Of a stretch of DNA of 64,000 nt, positions 34,001 through 44,398 are shown in pieces. Source of the DNA: Galaxea fascicularis (Eukaryota > Cnidaria > Anthozoa > Scleractinia > Euphylliidae). A program made the position numbers and the translations under genes. The notes under the pieces are model-generated. The model worked only from the letters and a program-made list of their open reading frames with translations, did not search any database and was not told where the DNA came from. The stretch's first letter is position 1. The number at the start of each line of letters is the position of its first letter. The stretch spans positions 7,965,705 through 8,029,704 of the forward strand of contig OX419338.1 of the NCBI GenBank assembly GCA_948470475.1. The letters are read 5' to 3'.

Positions 34001-37000
34001 CGCAACTGGTGCTGCATCACCCATTCGGAATAACAGTTTGTCCTACGAAAATCTTCAGAGAAAGGTGGCTGAAATGGAGCATTTACTTGAAGACAGCTGA
34101 GCGAGCAACGTTAAACTAAAAGTTGAAGTGGAAAGAGTGAGGGTTCAAGCTTTCAAACCTTCAGGCAAGTGCAAAAGCTTGGAAAACAGAAAGTTTACAT
34201 TAGGCAATTTTATTTCAGATAAAGACATTGCATTTTATACAGGATTTCCTTCACATCAAGTTTTCATGGCAACATTTACATGTAACTTCTTAATTTTGGG
34301 AGAAAATGGTCAAAGCATTCGCTATTGGCGTTCTGTTCCCATGGAAGTTGATCTTGAATATTATGAAGGAGACCCTGAACGGAAGGCCTAACACTCTGAA
34401 TGCTAAAGAGGAGTTATTCTTGGTTATGTGCAGATTAAGGCAGGGGTTTCAGGACGCCATCTGGGGCATTTAACATCTCCCAATCCACCGTTAGCAGAAT
34501 TATAATTTCCTGGGTCACTTTTATATTTTTACGATTTGGGCAGTTGAACATATGGACATCACGAAATCTGGTGGATGAGAACATTCCTCGAGACTTCAAA
34601 AGCAAATACCCTCATCCAGGGTTATTATAGATTTCTGAAGTTAAGTGCCAAATACCTAGTAGCCTTCCCCTTAACAGTGAACTTTTCAGCAGTTACATGA
34701 AACGGCAATTACTGCAAATTCACACAAATTATGTCTTTGATTTATTTTCGGCCCTAAATATCACAATGTTCCCAAAGGATCCCTACTTTTATATAGGACT
34801 ACACTCACCCGGAGGATCTACTTCACTTAGTTATGATATGACTCCTGGGTTCAAACCATTTACGATTTCTCCCTCCCTTCTTAGTCACATACCTGACGGC
34901 GGCATGCACAGGAGTGAATCCATCCCTGTCTTTGATGTTGATGTCTGCACCACTGTCCAACAAAGCTCTAACTGTTGTAACATCATTTATGCGGACAGCT
35001 CGGTGCAGCAAAGACTGACCTTCATCGTCAATAGCGTTTAAATCCGCCGCGCCTTCTAAAGCCCCGTTGGTAAAGTGTGCTGGGAGAGCAATTTTTGCAG
35101 GTTTAAAGGCTCGAATATCTGTGTCGGGAACAAATGGTTGAACGAATTTTCGTGTTCCTTTAGCGCTTCCGGGATTGGAGATAAGTTCGAGGGAATCACT
35201 GTAAAGCCAGGGCTCTACTTTGGTCAGGGACGTGTTGCTTCTCTGCGTTCCACCAGAAGAAGGCTTGGGACTATCTAATGAATGTTAAGTATAAAATATG
35301 TTTTAGTGTGTTTTACATAAGCCTCCGATGTATTACCTTAGATTAAATCAGTCCCTTTTTGTGTCCTATATACGTATACATAGGCTAAAGCCAAGCTAAA
35401 ATAAACAGACAACAGCCAAGATATCTCTATTTGGTGTTCATGGTGGGTGCCTCTTCGATAGCCGTGACGCAGTGAAACGTATGAACGATAAGGCACTACG
35501 TCTTAACCCTTTCTGGTCCAAATTTTCTTGAGCCATTTCTGAAATTTTCTGAGTGGCAGCGATCGAGACGATCTGGTGATTCCTTATTTGGCGTTACCTT
35601 GGTGATTTTCGCTGATCTTCAGCACTGAAGGCTCTCTTGTTTTTGTCACGCTGGTCACGCTAGCTGTTGCTTGTTTTTCAAGCGAGCACTCGGCGTGAAA
35701 TTTGGTAAGTATGCGACTTATAAGTGTTATTTCGAGCCATTTTCCGCTTCAAGAAGCCCCTAGCCTGGCATCATCAAGCTGGTTTGGGGGTAGAGGCAAT
35801 CCTCTGAAAGAAACCAGAGGTGAAAAACAATTTCACGGCGATTTAGCCGCCACGAGTGTGTTGCCGAGTCATGACGGTTGAAGAGTGAGGTTGTCTTTCT
35901 AGCCTTTCTGAGGATGGATTCCAGGACCTAGCGTGGCAATTTTGGCTTGTTTTGACTTGTAAATAATGCAATCAGTACAATATTTCGCCAGCAGGACTGG
36001 GTGGCTCTATGAAACAGAAATTGGCGGACTTCCATGTCGCCGTTATCAAGGAATTACCCAGAATTCATTTCGCTCGTGACGACGAACCTTTCGGATGAGT
36101 GGGATAGCTCTACTTCAATAGCTTTTCCTCGGCGTGCTAAACGAGTGAGCAGAAAAATGTGGCAGAGAATTAAAGTGCTGGAGCTGAACTTTACTGCAAA
36201 TGTCGTTTTTGGGCACCAGGAGGAGTTTTTGTATCGGAAACTTAAAGACAAAAATCGTATATTTTGGTGTTGTCTGAGGGCGTTCATTTCGGACAGTTTG
36301 GGTTTTGTAGGGAACCAAACAGTCATTTTCAATGGAAATCGGCCATTGTAGCGCATTTATGGGGTGTTAAAATTCAAAACACTAACCATTTCAAAGTCTC
36401 AATGCCTCATTTCAACTTTCCAATTCTTAAAGAGTAACCATGCGTCTGTAGAATGTACAGGTCGATATGGACCAATACATTAAAGGCCTGACGAGAAAGG
36501 TTTAAAGAAAAGAAGACGCAGGGTGTAGCCCCAAGCAAGGGTAACGCATCGTGCCAATTTGATTCAATTCTCGGCCGATTTCGCCTGATCAAAAATATTT
36601 TGTAATGCACTATTTTTACAGTACAAATCACGTACCAGTTGGGGTGTGAACAGCAGAAAGGATTGAGCACAGGAAATACCTGGGGCTCGCTGAGCCATCT
36701 CTGGCTTTCAGCCGTTTCCTGCACGTAATGTAACTGAGGGCTACAAATCTAGATAGTTTTAGTTATCTTGTATGTTTAACTGATTGAGTGAGCGGTCAAG
36801 AAGACGGCTGAAATCCAGACAAGCGAAAAAAATTAAACGTAATTTTTTTTTAAATAAAACGCAGGTCAATTCTCGTTGATTCCCTTCGACCATCGTCAGA
36901 TCCCAGGCTATTAGCCTGCGAATACAGCCCCTCGAGGGCCGGGAGCGATGAGAGGCGGCTGTATTCGCAGGCTACCACGCTATATCTGTTTTGAATATTG

Positions 37001-39411
37001 TTCTGTTTGTAAATTCTGCTTCGTCGCTATGGAAGCACACGTTTTGGATGACCCACTAACCTCCACTAAATCGATTTAGTTTTCTGAGCCCTAAAGACGT
37101 GCTGCACCATATTATTCTGATTATTAAACAAGCTCATGGCGTAAGCAAACTCGATATGTTTCTTATTTATAGTTGGAACGATTTTATTTTTCGCCGAAAA
37201 AAATGTAAAAAGAAATAAAGGTTGGAAGCACGTCAATGTATGACAAAGATAGACGATTTAACCAATCTTTTGAGAATTTAGAGCTTTTCGCCCAAGAAGA
37301 CAAAACATGATTACAAGACCTAGGGACAAAAGAGTAGACAGGTGGCGTCAGGGCTGGAGTACTTAGCCGAATCGGAAATAATAATCGTTATAATAAGCTG
37401 CCCCGCTTATGATGGCAATGTTAGAAAACAAATGTTTCATAGATTTAGTTGTGCGTATATCGTGTTTTGTTGCACTTGGGAAGTTTGGGAAACACTCAAG
37501 AAGCTATCGAGTTCTCTTCCCTCAATACTCACAACTTGATGTACGTACACTATAGCATGCATTTAATATTTAATTAAAGTCGTGTCAGAGGTTGAAGCAG
37601 AGATCAAACTAAAAACGAAAAATAGAAACGCCGATATATCCGATATATTGTTTTACGAAGTTGAGTAATTACCTGAGTTCTGTAGCATGCTTGTCGAAGG
37701 TTATGGTCCCTTCAGTATTTTTAACAGAAGTACAGTATATCGACAAGTCACGATGTCACGTAGTGATCAGTCTGACTAACACCAGTCACTGCTCGTCGTC
37801 GTCATTTTAGGCAATCGGTTATATTTTTTATAATTGTATTCCGTACACGTTAACCCATTTCACAAAATCTCTCGAACGAAGTATGTCGACAAGTCACGAT
37901 GTCAGGTAGCGATCTAACACCAATCACTGCTCATCGTCGTCATTTTGTTTTGTTGTATTATAATTGTATTCCGCACACGTTAACCCATTTCACAAAATAT
38001 TACCAAGAACACAGCAAAAGTCATAAATTTAATTAATGATAATTATCTTGATCTTCCCCACCAATATCACATCTATTATAGGCCATCGAGTACTGAAAAC
38101 TCAAAATGTCCTTCCTTTTACTTTGACGCTGGAGCTAAAATGCCAAAATTCATTATCGGAACACCTTACATGCATATCATGAAAATCTTAGGGAATAATT
38201 TAGCTGTCATAAGGTATAATTACGACACTTTGCAGTAATAACTAACCGCCATTTCATTTTCTTCGACCCCCGGTGTCACTTCTTTCCATGATTAAACGTG
38301 ATTGAAATCTTTCGCTAAAAACCACTAATACGACCAGGTTTAACTTGCTCTATTGTTTGCTCTCTTTCCAAGACGATTTATTAATATACAATGACACAGT
38401 TTGATCTTTTAGTAATCAGACACGAAAGCAACTTAAAACGAATGTAATGCGTCTGTTGAAAACCTGTATTTGTTACCAGTTGTGCTTTCTCGCAGATGAC
38501 GGCCGAAAGCGAATTCCCGAAGGACGCAGGCGTTACAAAATAAAAAAGATGAAGGCGTCTGACCTCCACGTTTTCTTTACTTTTATTCATTTTTGTTGTT
38601 TTGACGTTATTTTTGTTTGCCAATGCAGTTGTTAAGGAGTTGAGCACATGTCATTAATTCCATTAAGCCAAACTTCGGAAGTCGTGTTTCCGTTCACATT
38701 TTCTGCGAAAGGTAGACCCTAGAAATCGAGTATTATGATTATTGCATTTACGACTGAGACTTAACTGTCCATGAACGTACAGAGACATAAAGACAACTCC
38801 CCAAATCAGGAGAAAATATTGTATGGCCACAGTTATTATCAATTAATTTTTTCCGTTTGCGTAAGCGGTATTCTAAATCAACCAGTCTTTTGTTGCGTTC
38901 AACTTTCCCCGAAGAGTTTTATAATTAAGGGCTGGGTTGCGCAAAAATGAAACCTGACCACCTGTTTCGTTTGATCGACAGAAGTCATTTTAAGGCTTTT
39001 TTTTAATATACTATATGTGAAGAATATTTAAATTTTGAATCTTGAATCAAAATAACTGAAGCCGTTGACGAAACCGCGTTCTGGTCATTCCGTGATATTA
39101 GCCCAAGAAGAATAATGGTGTAGATACTGTTTAGAAACACGAATCTTTTCCTTTCCAAAAGAGTACAGTGAGAGTAGAAAATGTAGCTAATGTAAATAAA
39201 CGCGCTGTAAAACCCAGCCAAAAGGCAAATGGGTGGGAAACCACCCGGGAAAATAAAGTTATGTGATATTTGAGTCGGCTGGGATCCATTAACACTGAAA
39301 CAGCCGCGTACTTTCAATAATTAATCGAATGGACGATAAAATGGAACATAAATACTGACCTTTTCCATTGCCTTTGACAATGGAACGATACGCAGACATT
39401 AGGCTACTCAT
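21776..39411 (-). CDS. TRPA1-like: TRPA-A: TRPA1-like ankyrin-repeat cation channel
   Basis: A plasma-membrane non-selective cation channel of the TRPA family, tetrameric in characterised members and typically a chemo- or thermosensor. Eleven coding exons plus one alternative exon splice into a 1120- or 1121-residue frame, close to vertebrate TRPA1 at about 1119. The order is N-terminal linker, about fifteen ankyrin repeats (residues about 90-635), a pre-S1 region, S1-S6 in exons 26399-27227 and 24355-24564, then the TRP-like NLLVGLAVGDIESIQ helix after S6 and a C-terminal coiled coil (NLQATVENQGKLLKAMADRL). The pore loop reads HVMMLGELDYTD, with Glu where human TRPA1 has the filter Asp. Exon lengths 274, 203, 336, 829, 210 and 176 equal those of TRPA-B. 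Exons 32970-33313 and 32129-32469 are homologous alternatives. The 52-nt first exon is the least certain. A THAP-DDE transposase remnant lies antisense in an intron, and a LINE abuts the 3' end. Confidence 0.9.
23305..23480 (-). CDS. TRPA-A exon 10: post-S6 TRP-like region
   Basis: 176 nt, identical in length to TRPA-B. Starts VGLAVGDIESIQRTASLRTL and ends PNQNAWVK before the donor AAAAG then GTAATT. Confidence 0.9.
24355..24564 (-). CDS. TRPA-A exon 9: pore loop and S6
   Basis: 210 nt, phase 0 on both sides, identical in length to TRPA-B. Starts ENFSSFIFALGKTHVMMLGE (pore helix and filter), then PLPALTVTLFFIFVLMVSVV and LVNLL of S6. Confidence 0.92.
25658..26268. mobile_element. 611-bp fold-back element in TRPA-A intron 8
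   Basis: The arms TAGACGTGAGTGTTTTACTG and, at the far end, CAGTAAAGCACACGTCTA are reverse complements with few mismatches. The similarity continues through AATTACACCACTCGTAAA. The interior holds a plus-strand open frame (25812-26084) with no recognisable protein. Non-autonomous DNA element. Confidence 0.6.
26399..27227 (-). CDS. TRPA-A exon 8: pre-S1 to S5
   Basis: 829 nt, identical in length to TRPA-B. Begins RWEEVLQVSPG, continues with LPDVAEAVLDKC, then S1 (IIFLIFVIMFSWLVV), S2-S4 and S5 with the linker YVTMYVEVFWTFLKV and ALIGYSLVFYLLL. The donor is CACCAG then GTACGT. Confidence 0.92.
27805..28292. mobile_element. 488-bp fold-back element in TRPA-A intron 7
   Basis: Ends TACCGTAAAAGCCCTATTAA and TTAATAGGGCCTTATGGTA are inverted repeats with small differences. 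Runs of G (27878-27900 and 28240-28275) lie near both ends on the plus strand. No coding capacity. Confidence 0.55.
28328..28663 (-). CDS. TRPA-A exon 7: last ankyrin repeats
   Basis: 336 nt, phase 2 in and out, identical in length to TRPA-B. Includes ENLVPLHLATKAGSLKTV, NTALHIACRYNHVDVLQFLL and MTCLDIAIEWEFADVAKALV. Confidence 0.88.
28868..28895 (+). repeat. Poly(T)/poly(G) tract, G-quadruplex candidate
   Basis: A run of T followed by at least a dozen G and then TGGGGAG, in the intron between TRPA-A exons 6 and 7. On the TRPA sense strand it is C-rich. Confidence 0.5.
29190..29392 (-). CDS. TRPA-A exon 6: ankyrin repeats
   Basis: 203 nt, phase 0 in and phase 2 out, identical in length to the TRPA-B counterpart. 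Includes KLPLHIAAETGSFDCV and GMTALHLAAGNGH. Confidence 0.85.
29704..29800. repeat. Short fold-back bounded by TAGCCTGC/CGCAGA
   Basis: TAGCCTGCATAGCAGGCGTA at one end and TACGCCTACCACGCAGA at the other are imperfect inverted repeats. Complementary GGGGATG/CATCCCC segments lie inside. It shares its ends with 46407-47420. Confidence 0.5.
30200..30430 (+). repeat. GGAGCCC-rich degenerate repeat
   Basis: Many copies of GGAGCCCT, GAGCCCCAG and CTAGAGCCCT are interspersed with AGATC motifs. Lies just downstream of TRPA-A exon 5 within the intron. Confidence 0.6.
30469..30799 (-). CDS. TRPA-A exon 5: ankyrin repeats
   Basis: 331 nt, entering in phase 2 and leaving in phase 0 at CTAAG then GTGAGT. 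Includes AASFNHCQIVEILLDSGADP, EMTPLLLAVTNGSVEAAKLL and KTVLHLAAGLESSK. TRPA-B has 328 nt here. Confidence 0.85.
31351..31560. repeat. Small MITE-like inverted repeat
   Basis: Ends ATTTTATATGCGC (31353-31365) and GTGCATATAAAAT are inverted. The interior is C-rich and non-coding. Lies in the intron between TRPA-A exons 4 and 5. Confidence 0.4.
31617..31890 (-). CDS. TRPA-A exon 4: ankyrin repeats
   Basis: 274 nt, phase 1 in and phase 2 out, the same length as TRPA-B exon 53865-54138. Reads LDGCTALHVACEGGHERVVD, then DTPLHSAAKKGHLASVELLL, and ends in TPLH at the donor. Confidence 0.85.
32129..32469 (-). CDS. TRPA-A exon 3b: alternative ankyrin exon
   Basis: 341 nt, phase 2 in and phase 1 out (acceptor aatttcttgaag, donor GAGG then GTAATA). 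It aligns end to end with exon 3a: EIVKLLLESGADP, SAARKGNAEICRLLL, ALHVACFQGNKELCELFI. The intron sequence just after both donors is also similar (TACTCTATG, then T-rich, then CCTAACCCTA), indicating tandem duplication of exon plus flank. Confidence 0.85.
32970..33313 (-). CDS. TRPA-A exon 3a: alternative ankyrin exon
   Basis: 344 nt, phase 2 in and phase 1 out (acceptor gtctctttaag, donor ACGG then GTAATT). It encodes about three and a half ankyrin repeats, including EIVKLLLERGADP, SAARKGNANICRL, MPPLHFACLSDS and YTALHIACFRGNEEICELLI. It is homologous to exon 3b at 32129-32469 and to the single TRPA-B exon 55830-56170. Using it together with 3b would shift the frame. Confidence 0.85.
33505..34700 (+). 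pseudogene. THAP-domain DDE transposase remnant
   Basis: A THAP zinc finger begins near 33546 (CTTCTQNRSAG ... RVRFFTIPTDEYLREQWLHA ... FSTVRSLHF). One of its conserved Cys positions is lost (RSLHF where Cys-Ser-x-His-Phe is usual). Further on, 34128-34391 reads SDKDIAFYTGFPSHQVF and GENGQSIRYWRS, followed out of frame by LGYVQIKAG and NIWTSRNLVDEN, the pattern of DDE_Tnp_4-type THAP transposases. Several frameshifts and stops break it. It lies antisense in the TRPA-A intron between exons 2 and 3a. Confidence 0.7.
34893..35274 (-). CDS. TRPA-A exon 2: N-terminal linker and first ankyrin repeats
   Basis: Acceptor cattcattag, phase 1 in; donor GTCAG then GTATGT, phase 2 out. A linker (RKFVQPFVPDTDIRAFKPAK) leads into GQSLLHRAVRINDVTTVRAL and DGFTPVHAAVR ankyrin helices. 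Position and phases equal those of TRPA-B exon 56913-57339. Confidence 0.85.
36034..36351 (+). other. Open frame with no recognised product
   Basis: 105 codons on the plus strand inside TRPA-A intron 1, with a matching open frame on the opposite strand. No motifs, no splice context. Possibly a repeat. Confidence 0.15.
36912..36974. repeat. Perfect 18-bp hairpin TAGCCTGCGAATACAGCC
   Basis: Arms 36912-36929 and 36957-36974 are perfect reverse complements around a 27-nt GC-rich loop. The ends match the TAGCCTGCG family seen elsewhere in the cluster. Confidence 0.75.
37739..38000 (+). repeat. Direct duplication of about 125 bp
   Basis: Units near 37739-37867 and 37884-38000 share GACAAGTCACGATGTCA, GTCGTCATTTT, TATAATTGTATTCCG and ACACGTTAACCCATTTCACA. 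They are non-coding and lie in TRPA-A intron 1. Confidence 0.7.
39360..39411 (-). CDS. TRPA-A candidate first coding exon
   Basis: Starts with ATG (MSSLMSAYRSIVKGNGK) and ends in phase 1 at a donor, AAAAG then GTCAGT. That is the phase needed to enter the exon at 35274, and the length (52 nt) parallels the 58-nt first exon of TRPA-B. The intron would be about 4 kb. The call rests on phase, donor and position only. Confidence 0.4.
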
Positions 39412-41795
39412 GGTGATGTGAGCGCGAAATAAACACCCATACCTCGTCACGTTCGTCGGCAGTTTGTTGTTTATTTACATTTGGCGTGACACTTCAATTT
39501 TTTATTCAAATGACCTGACAAGCACTTATATTTATGTCTTTCTTCACATCGTTGTGACGAGTCCGTCGCGCAAGAGCGAGCACGACGCTGTCGGTAGATG
39601 CCGATCGAACTGTCTGGAAGCTTCTGGAATGCTGTGTCGTGTTAGATCACTCTTTTTCACCGTTTTAAAAATGAAAGTGGATCAGTTTACTAAAACTCAA
39701 ATGTTTTCTGAGTAATCATGACAAAAGCTAACCATTAATCATGAGTCCTCAAAATCAAATACAGTCTTACGATATCAAACGGAACCGATATAAAAATCAA
39801 TGAAGATACATATTATTGTGGTGGTCTCCCAACAGACAGGCCGATGTATAAGGGGCAGGGATCCTTCCCAGCCGGCCTGGTGAAAGACATTTCGGTTTTA
39901 TTATTACTGTTACGAGGGCGTGGAAATCATACAGCTGTATTTGTACACTTAATGCTCTTTTGCGTGAATTTGCGTCACCGTTTTTTACTTCAAATATTGG
40001 ATTGAGGAAAAAAAAAGCGGTCTTAACGATTTGTTAAAAATTTGAATATTCTCAACAGAGGTGACATCCATCACCAAGCATAAACCCATAGCCTGGGTCT
40101 CACATATGTCATTGTTAACAAGGAAGTATCAAATTCAGCATGTTGCACGTCAAAAAAAAAGGAATATCATTTCGTTCCTAAAACAATTACCTCCTTACGA
40201 AAGCAACAAAGTCAAACCCTGCTGGCTCTGTTTATAGAAAAGAAACATTACATGTGTACGTGAGGTAAATTTCGTAAATTGGAAAACAAACAGCAGTAAA
40301 AGCTTACTAATACTTTTTTAAATTAAAAATTATTCGCATATCATCTGGTACCTTCTTACTGCTGAAATCAATTTGCCGACTCTAATGATCACCGATTAAG
40401 CAGCGACCAATTGAAAATACGTGTTGAAGGTTAGTCACTGAACTGCAGAAAGCCGCAACAACGGTCTATCATAACTCCTTTGGTTCAAAATTGTACGTGA
40501 TACAATAGAAAATGGCATGTAATGTAGTTTGCATTTGAATAATTGTCATTAAAGTGTCAAAAGGGAAACGTGCCCCAGAGAACGCTAACGAGTCGAGCTA
40601 CTCCAACGGGCGAGGCAGTTTAGTAATAAAATTGTGTAACATGCCGAGGATAAGCCAACACGCAGAACCTTAAAGGGCCACGATCAACCAAAAATCATTG
40701 CGCGCCTCTGTTGATGTTATCATCCGGGAAATCGGCCGTCCCGTAAGACTCATAAGAACACGTGGGAGAAAAATCGAACGATTGAAGGACAGGAGGAAAG
40801 TTCCTTCGATGTTTCTGGCGACAATAGTGATTTGGGTTATGAAAAAAGACCTGTAAACCGTTACAGCAGTCTCCTATAGCTCGCCCAGAGAGCACTGATC
40901 ACGAGGAAGCGGGGCCTTCTCAAGCTCTTCCAAGCAGAGTGGTGAGATGCAATGAATGAAGGAGCGCGTATGTCGAGTTTTGGTTAGCGATTTGTTGGAT
41001 ATAAACGACTAAGAATTTGCGTTGCTCTCCACTCTGTATAGATCTGCCAGTGCAAGAATACATGCAGTCGAAAAACAGGAAAATATCGGGTATGTGTGCG
41101 CAGAGATGCCGGTTTGAGATGTTCGGCGAGTTGTGTATGTGGCAGCATTTCAAAGCCGTGTAAGAATAATAAAGAAGTTCTGATAAATCAACGTCAACCT
41201 CCTCCAAGCAGTGCATTTGAGCGACACAAAATCGCAGGGCTATGTTTTATTGGGTTTTACAACACTTGACAACAGTAATTATTACAGAATAAGAAAGCCA
41301 AGTGATAATACAAACTGATAAGCACTTACATGAAATCGGGTTATAAATGGCGGACGAATCCTGCAAACGAGCTCGTTTTGTTTAAGAAGATCTGCCCTCA
41401 TCCATACAACTGAGCATAAATCCATGCAGGACCTAAGCAAATTTCGCTGTTTGAATTATTTGCGAACCCAGAACCTTGTTTCCTGTCGTTACATAGCTTA
41501 AATGTAGGAAAGCCAAACAATATGTCGGTCCTCTGGCCTTGGCCGGCGACCTCTTTTCAACTGGCGGCTTCATTCAGAACTTCATACGATTATAACGAAG
41601 AAATAACTGTACAAATCCGCGAATTAAATGTTAAAAAAGCTATTCACAAATATCACAACTAACGTAAGCAGATAATACGGCCGATGGAGCCAGATGGAAG
41701 TTCACCTATCGCAGAGTCGTATTTCGTGTCATACAGAAAATGGCGCCGATGAGAGCGCTCGCGCGCAATGGCTCATGGTTGAGCGTGGTCCTTTA

Positions 41796-42140
41796 GGTTG
41801 TTTACCATTTACCCAAAAAATCCGGAAATTTCGGATGGAATGTAAATGGGAAGACTATTTTTTTTATTCCCGAACGGAAATTTCCACGGGAAAACGGGAT
41901 TTCTTGAAAGGTAGTCCAAAATTTCCAACCGGAATTTCCGAACGGAAAATGTGTTTACCATTTGCGATTTTCGCCAGTTCCAAGCCCTGTTCCAATTTTG
42001 ATGCATGTCACGTGTTATTTTTTAGGGGTTGTGTAAATGGTACACGCCAATCCTGAACGGAATTTTTCATTGGGGATTTTTGCTTACCATTTGTACAAAC
42101 CGTCGACCAACCGGTTTTCTCATGTAAATGGTAAACAACC
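41796..42140. mobile_element. 345-bp TIR element
   Basis: Terminal repeats GGTTGTTTACCATTTAC and GTAAATGGTAAACAACC are perfect reverse complements, flanked by TTTA on both sides (41792-41795 and 42141-42144). Internal copies of TTTACCATTTG and GGAAATTTCC add further symmetry. Non-coding. Confidence 0.7.
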
Positions 42141-43634
42141 TTTATTATGTTACACAGAGGAAAACCTCAGGATGTGCTAGTTGCTTGGCAACGGGCGAAA
42201 GGACAACTGAAAAGAATCGAACTTATAATCTCCGTAACAGACCGTAACACTGGTCGGTCGTAATGAGCCCATGAGAAAGATGCTACAATCTTGGACAAAA
42301 CTGTTGAGAAAACACCAACAACTGAGTTTCCCCGCCCGCCTCCCCCAATACGATGTTGTTTGTAGCTCCTAAACTAACGTAAAGAAAAAGAAACATAACT
42401 CAACTGAAAGTGACCTGTGATCCTTGTACAATAACGGGAGCACTCCACAAAGGCTGGCGCTAATAAAACGCAGTCTAAAACAAACCGGCTTAGTGTTTTT
42501 CCCTTTCCGCTACAGTTAACAACATTAGGGGGCAGAAACATGCGACACAACGCTTGCTTAACAAATCCTCTTCAAAAGTCGAAATGCTTTAACGATAAAA
42601 AGTTGTTGTTACAAAGAGCTAGTCGGTAAACACTTTTAGAGGAAGACCATAGCCGGCCGACTTTGAAAACACTTTTTTTGCATACACAAAGGAGCACGTA
42701 GAAAGCCAAAAGGACCTACAACCGTAAAGCCTTCCCTCTACGGACTCTACAACTACGACGGAAAACCAGCTTGACACTCAAAGTCCCTAGAATAAACGAA
42801 GTTCAAAAACTTGGCTTTGAGGCATTCTGGAAACGTCCACCCATAGAACTCCCCCTCGGTGGACACTTCACTTGTAAGTCAATCAAGCTTTTTTCCGGGT
42901 ACCACTTCACTAAAAATGCTCTTGCAGTGAGCCGTTTACATAACATATTTTAAGAGAAACTACACTAATACCAAAAATATATCTATATATTAAGAAAACT
43001 ACAAACTACACAAAAATCAACCTAAAATGTTTATAACATGACTAAAACAAGTTCTATATCGCAACTCCCTCAAGGTAATCCCCGGTTCAGTGACAGGGCA
43101 GACTTGAAAGAGTTGAGATTTATCTCGTCTTTGAGCACATGTTCTAGGCCATTCCACATGACTGCCGCTCTCCCCCACCCCCCTCATAGCTAAAACTGCT
43201 TAGCAGTTCCAGTACGGGGCCTAGATACAAAAACATTGTTAGAGGTACCTCGTACGTTATAGATCGTTTTCAGTCACGCGACCAGCGGCCATATTGGTAC
43301 AATGAAACAAAAAAAGTGTTCTCGGTTTTCAGATGACGTCATCAAAATTAAAAAATAAGGAATTATGAATCCCTTCGAGATTTTAGTTTAGCTAGTTATT
43401 AGAACAGCTTAAGGCTTATCTTTTCACAAATTTTTAGTTTTATTGGTTTTTTCGCCTTGTGATAACGCAAGGTTGAATTTCCAAGCTCTTACGTGACACG
43501 ATATTTAACTGTCGGCCGAGAATGCTATCACGTGGGTTAAAAAAAGTGACTTATCCGCTAAGATTTCGCAATATGAACAGTCCTTGAATGAGAATAAGAA
43601 CTCATGTAGATGTTTATGAGCCCTCAGAAGACGG

Positions 43635-43988
43635 CATGTACTAAAACCAGGAACACCGGAACACCGGAACACCGGAACACCGGAACACCGGAACACTCCG
43701 GAACACCGGAACACCCCGGAACACCGGAACAGCCCGGAACAGCCGAAAAATCCCGAAACACCGAATTTGACGGTGTTGTTTTGTTTTCCCATTACAGACC
43801 ACGGTAAAAAATTAAAATGTCAAGGTATTTTGTTTACCCATGCATAACGAAAGAGCCTAGAAACAAAACAATACCGTCAAATTCGGTGTTTCGGGATTTT
43901 TCGGCTGTTCCGGGCTGTTCTGGGCTGTTCCGGTGTTCCGGTGTTCCGGAGTGTTCCGGTGTTCCGGTGTTCCTGGTTTTAGTACATG
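43635..43988. repeat. Fold-back built on a GGAACACC minisatellite
   Basis: The left arm (43635-43786) and right arm (43861-43988) are reverse complements. Both start with CATGTACTAAAACCAGGAAC in the outer position, contain CCGGAACA repeats, and share CCGAATTTGACGGT near the loop. The arms differ in repeat number (152 against 128 nt). Open frames across it are repeat artefacts. Confidence 0.85.
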
Positions 43989-44246
43989 CCTCAGAAGACA
44001 ACTATAGGCTTTTTATAGCTAAACTCGATGACATATGTTTTTGTTAGCTTCCGGCCACCATATTTGTACCCCTCAGAAATTTGAGAACATTTCTTCGGAT
44101 ATCTCCCGCACGAAACATCGCACAGACCTGAATCTTTGCGAGACTGTTTAATTACATTCATCTCCTTTTGTCTCTTGGATTCTTGACTTTATTTGTCGAT
44201 TGGTTTTGATAATGGTGTGACAGTGAAAACCGGCAATTTGTACAGG

Positions 44247-44398
44247 AAATCGCACGACCTTCTCGTGCAATTCGGGATTAATAGGTACGAGTGATTTTGA
44301 AAGTTCTCAACAGTGCACTCGCCTTTAAGAACTTTCAAAATCACTCGTACCTATTAATCCCGAATTGTACGAGAAGGTCGCGCGATTTTTTATTTATA
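44247..44398. repeat. Hairpin with 61-bp arms
   Basis: Arms 44247-44307 and 44338-44398 are reverse complements with only two differences over 61 positions, around a 30-nt loop. The low divergence indicates a recent origin or maintained pairing. Confidence 0.85.

Noticed and set aside
36034..36356. Overlapping 100-codon frames on both strands
   Set aside because: Open on both strands, no recognisable family, inside a TRPA-A intron; kept only as a low-confidence note.
43505..43807. Open frames rich in repeated FRCSGV or TPEHRNTG peptides
   Set aside because: They are translations of the GGAACACC minisatellite; nothing supports a gene.
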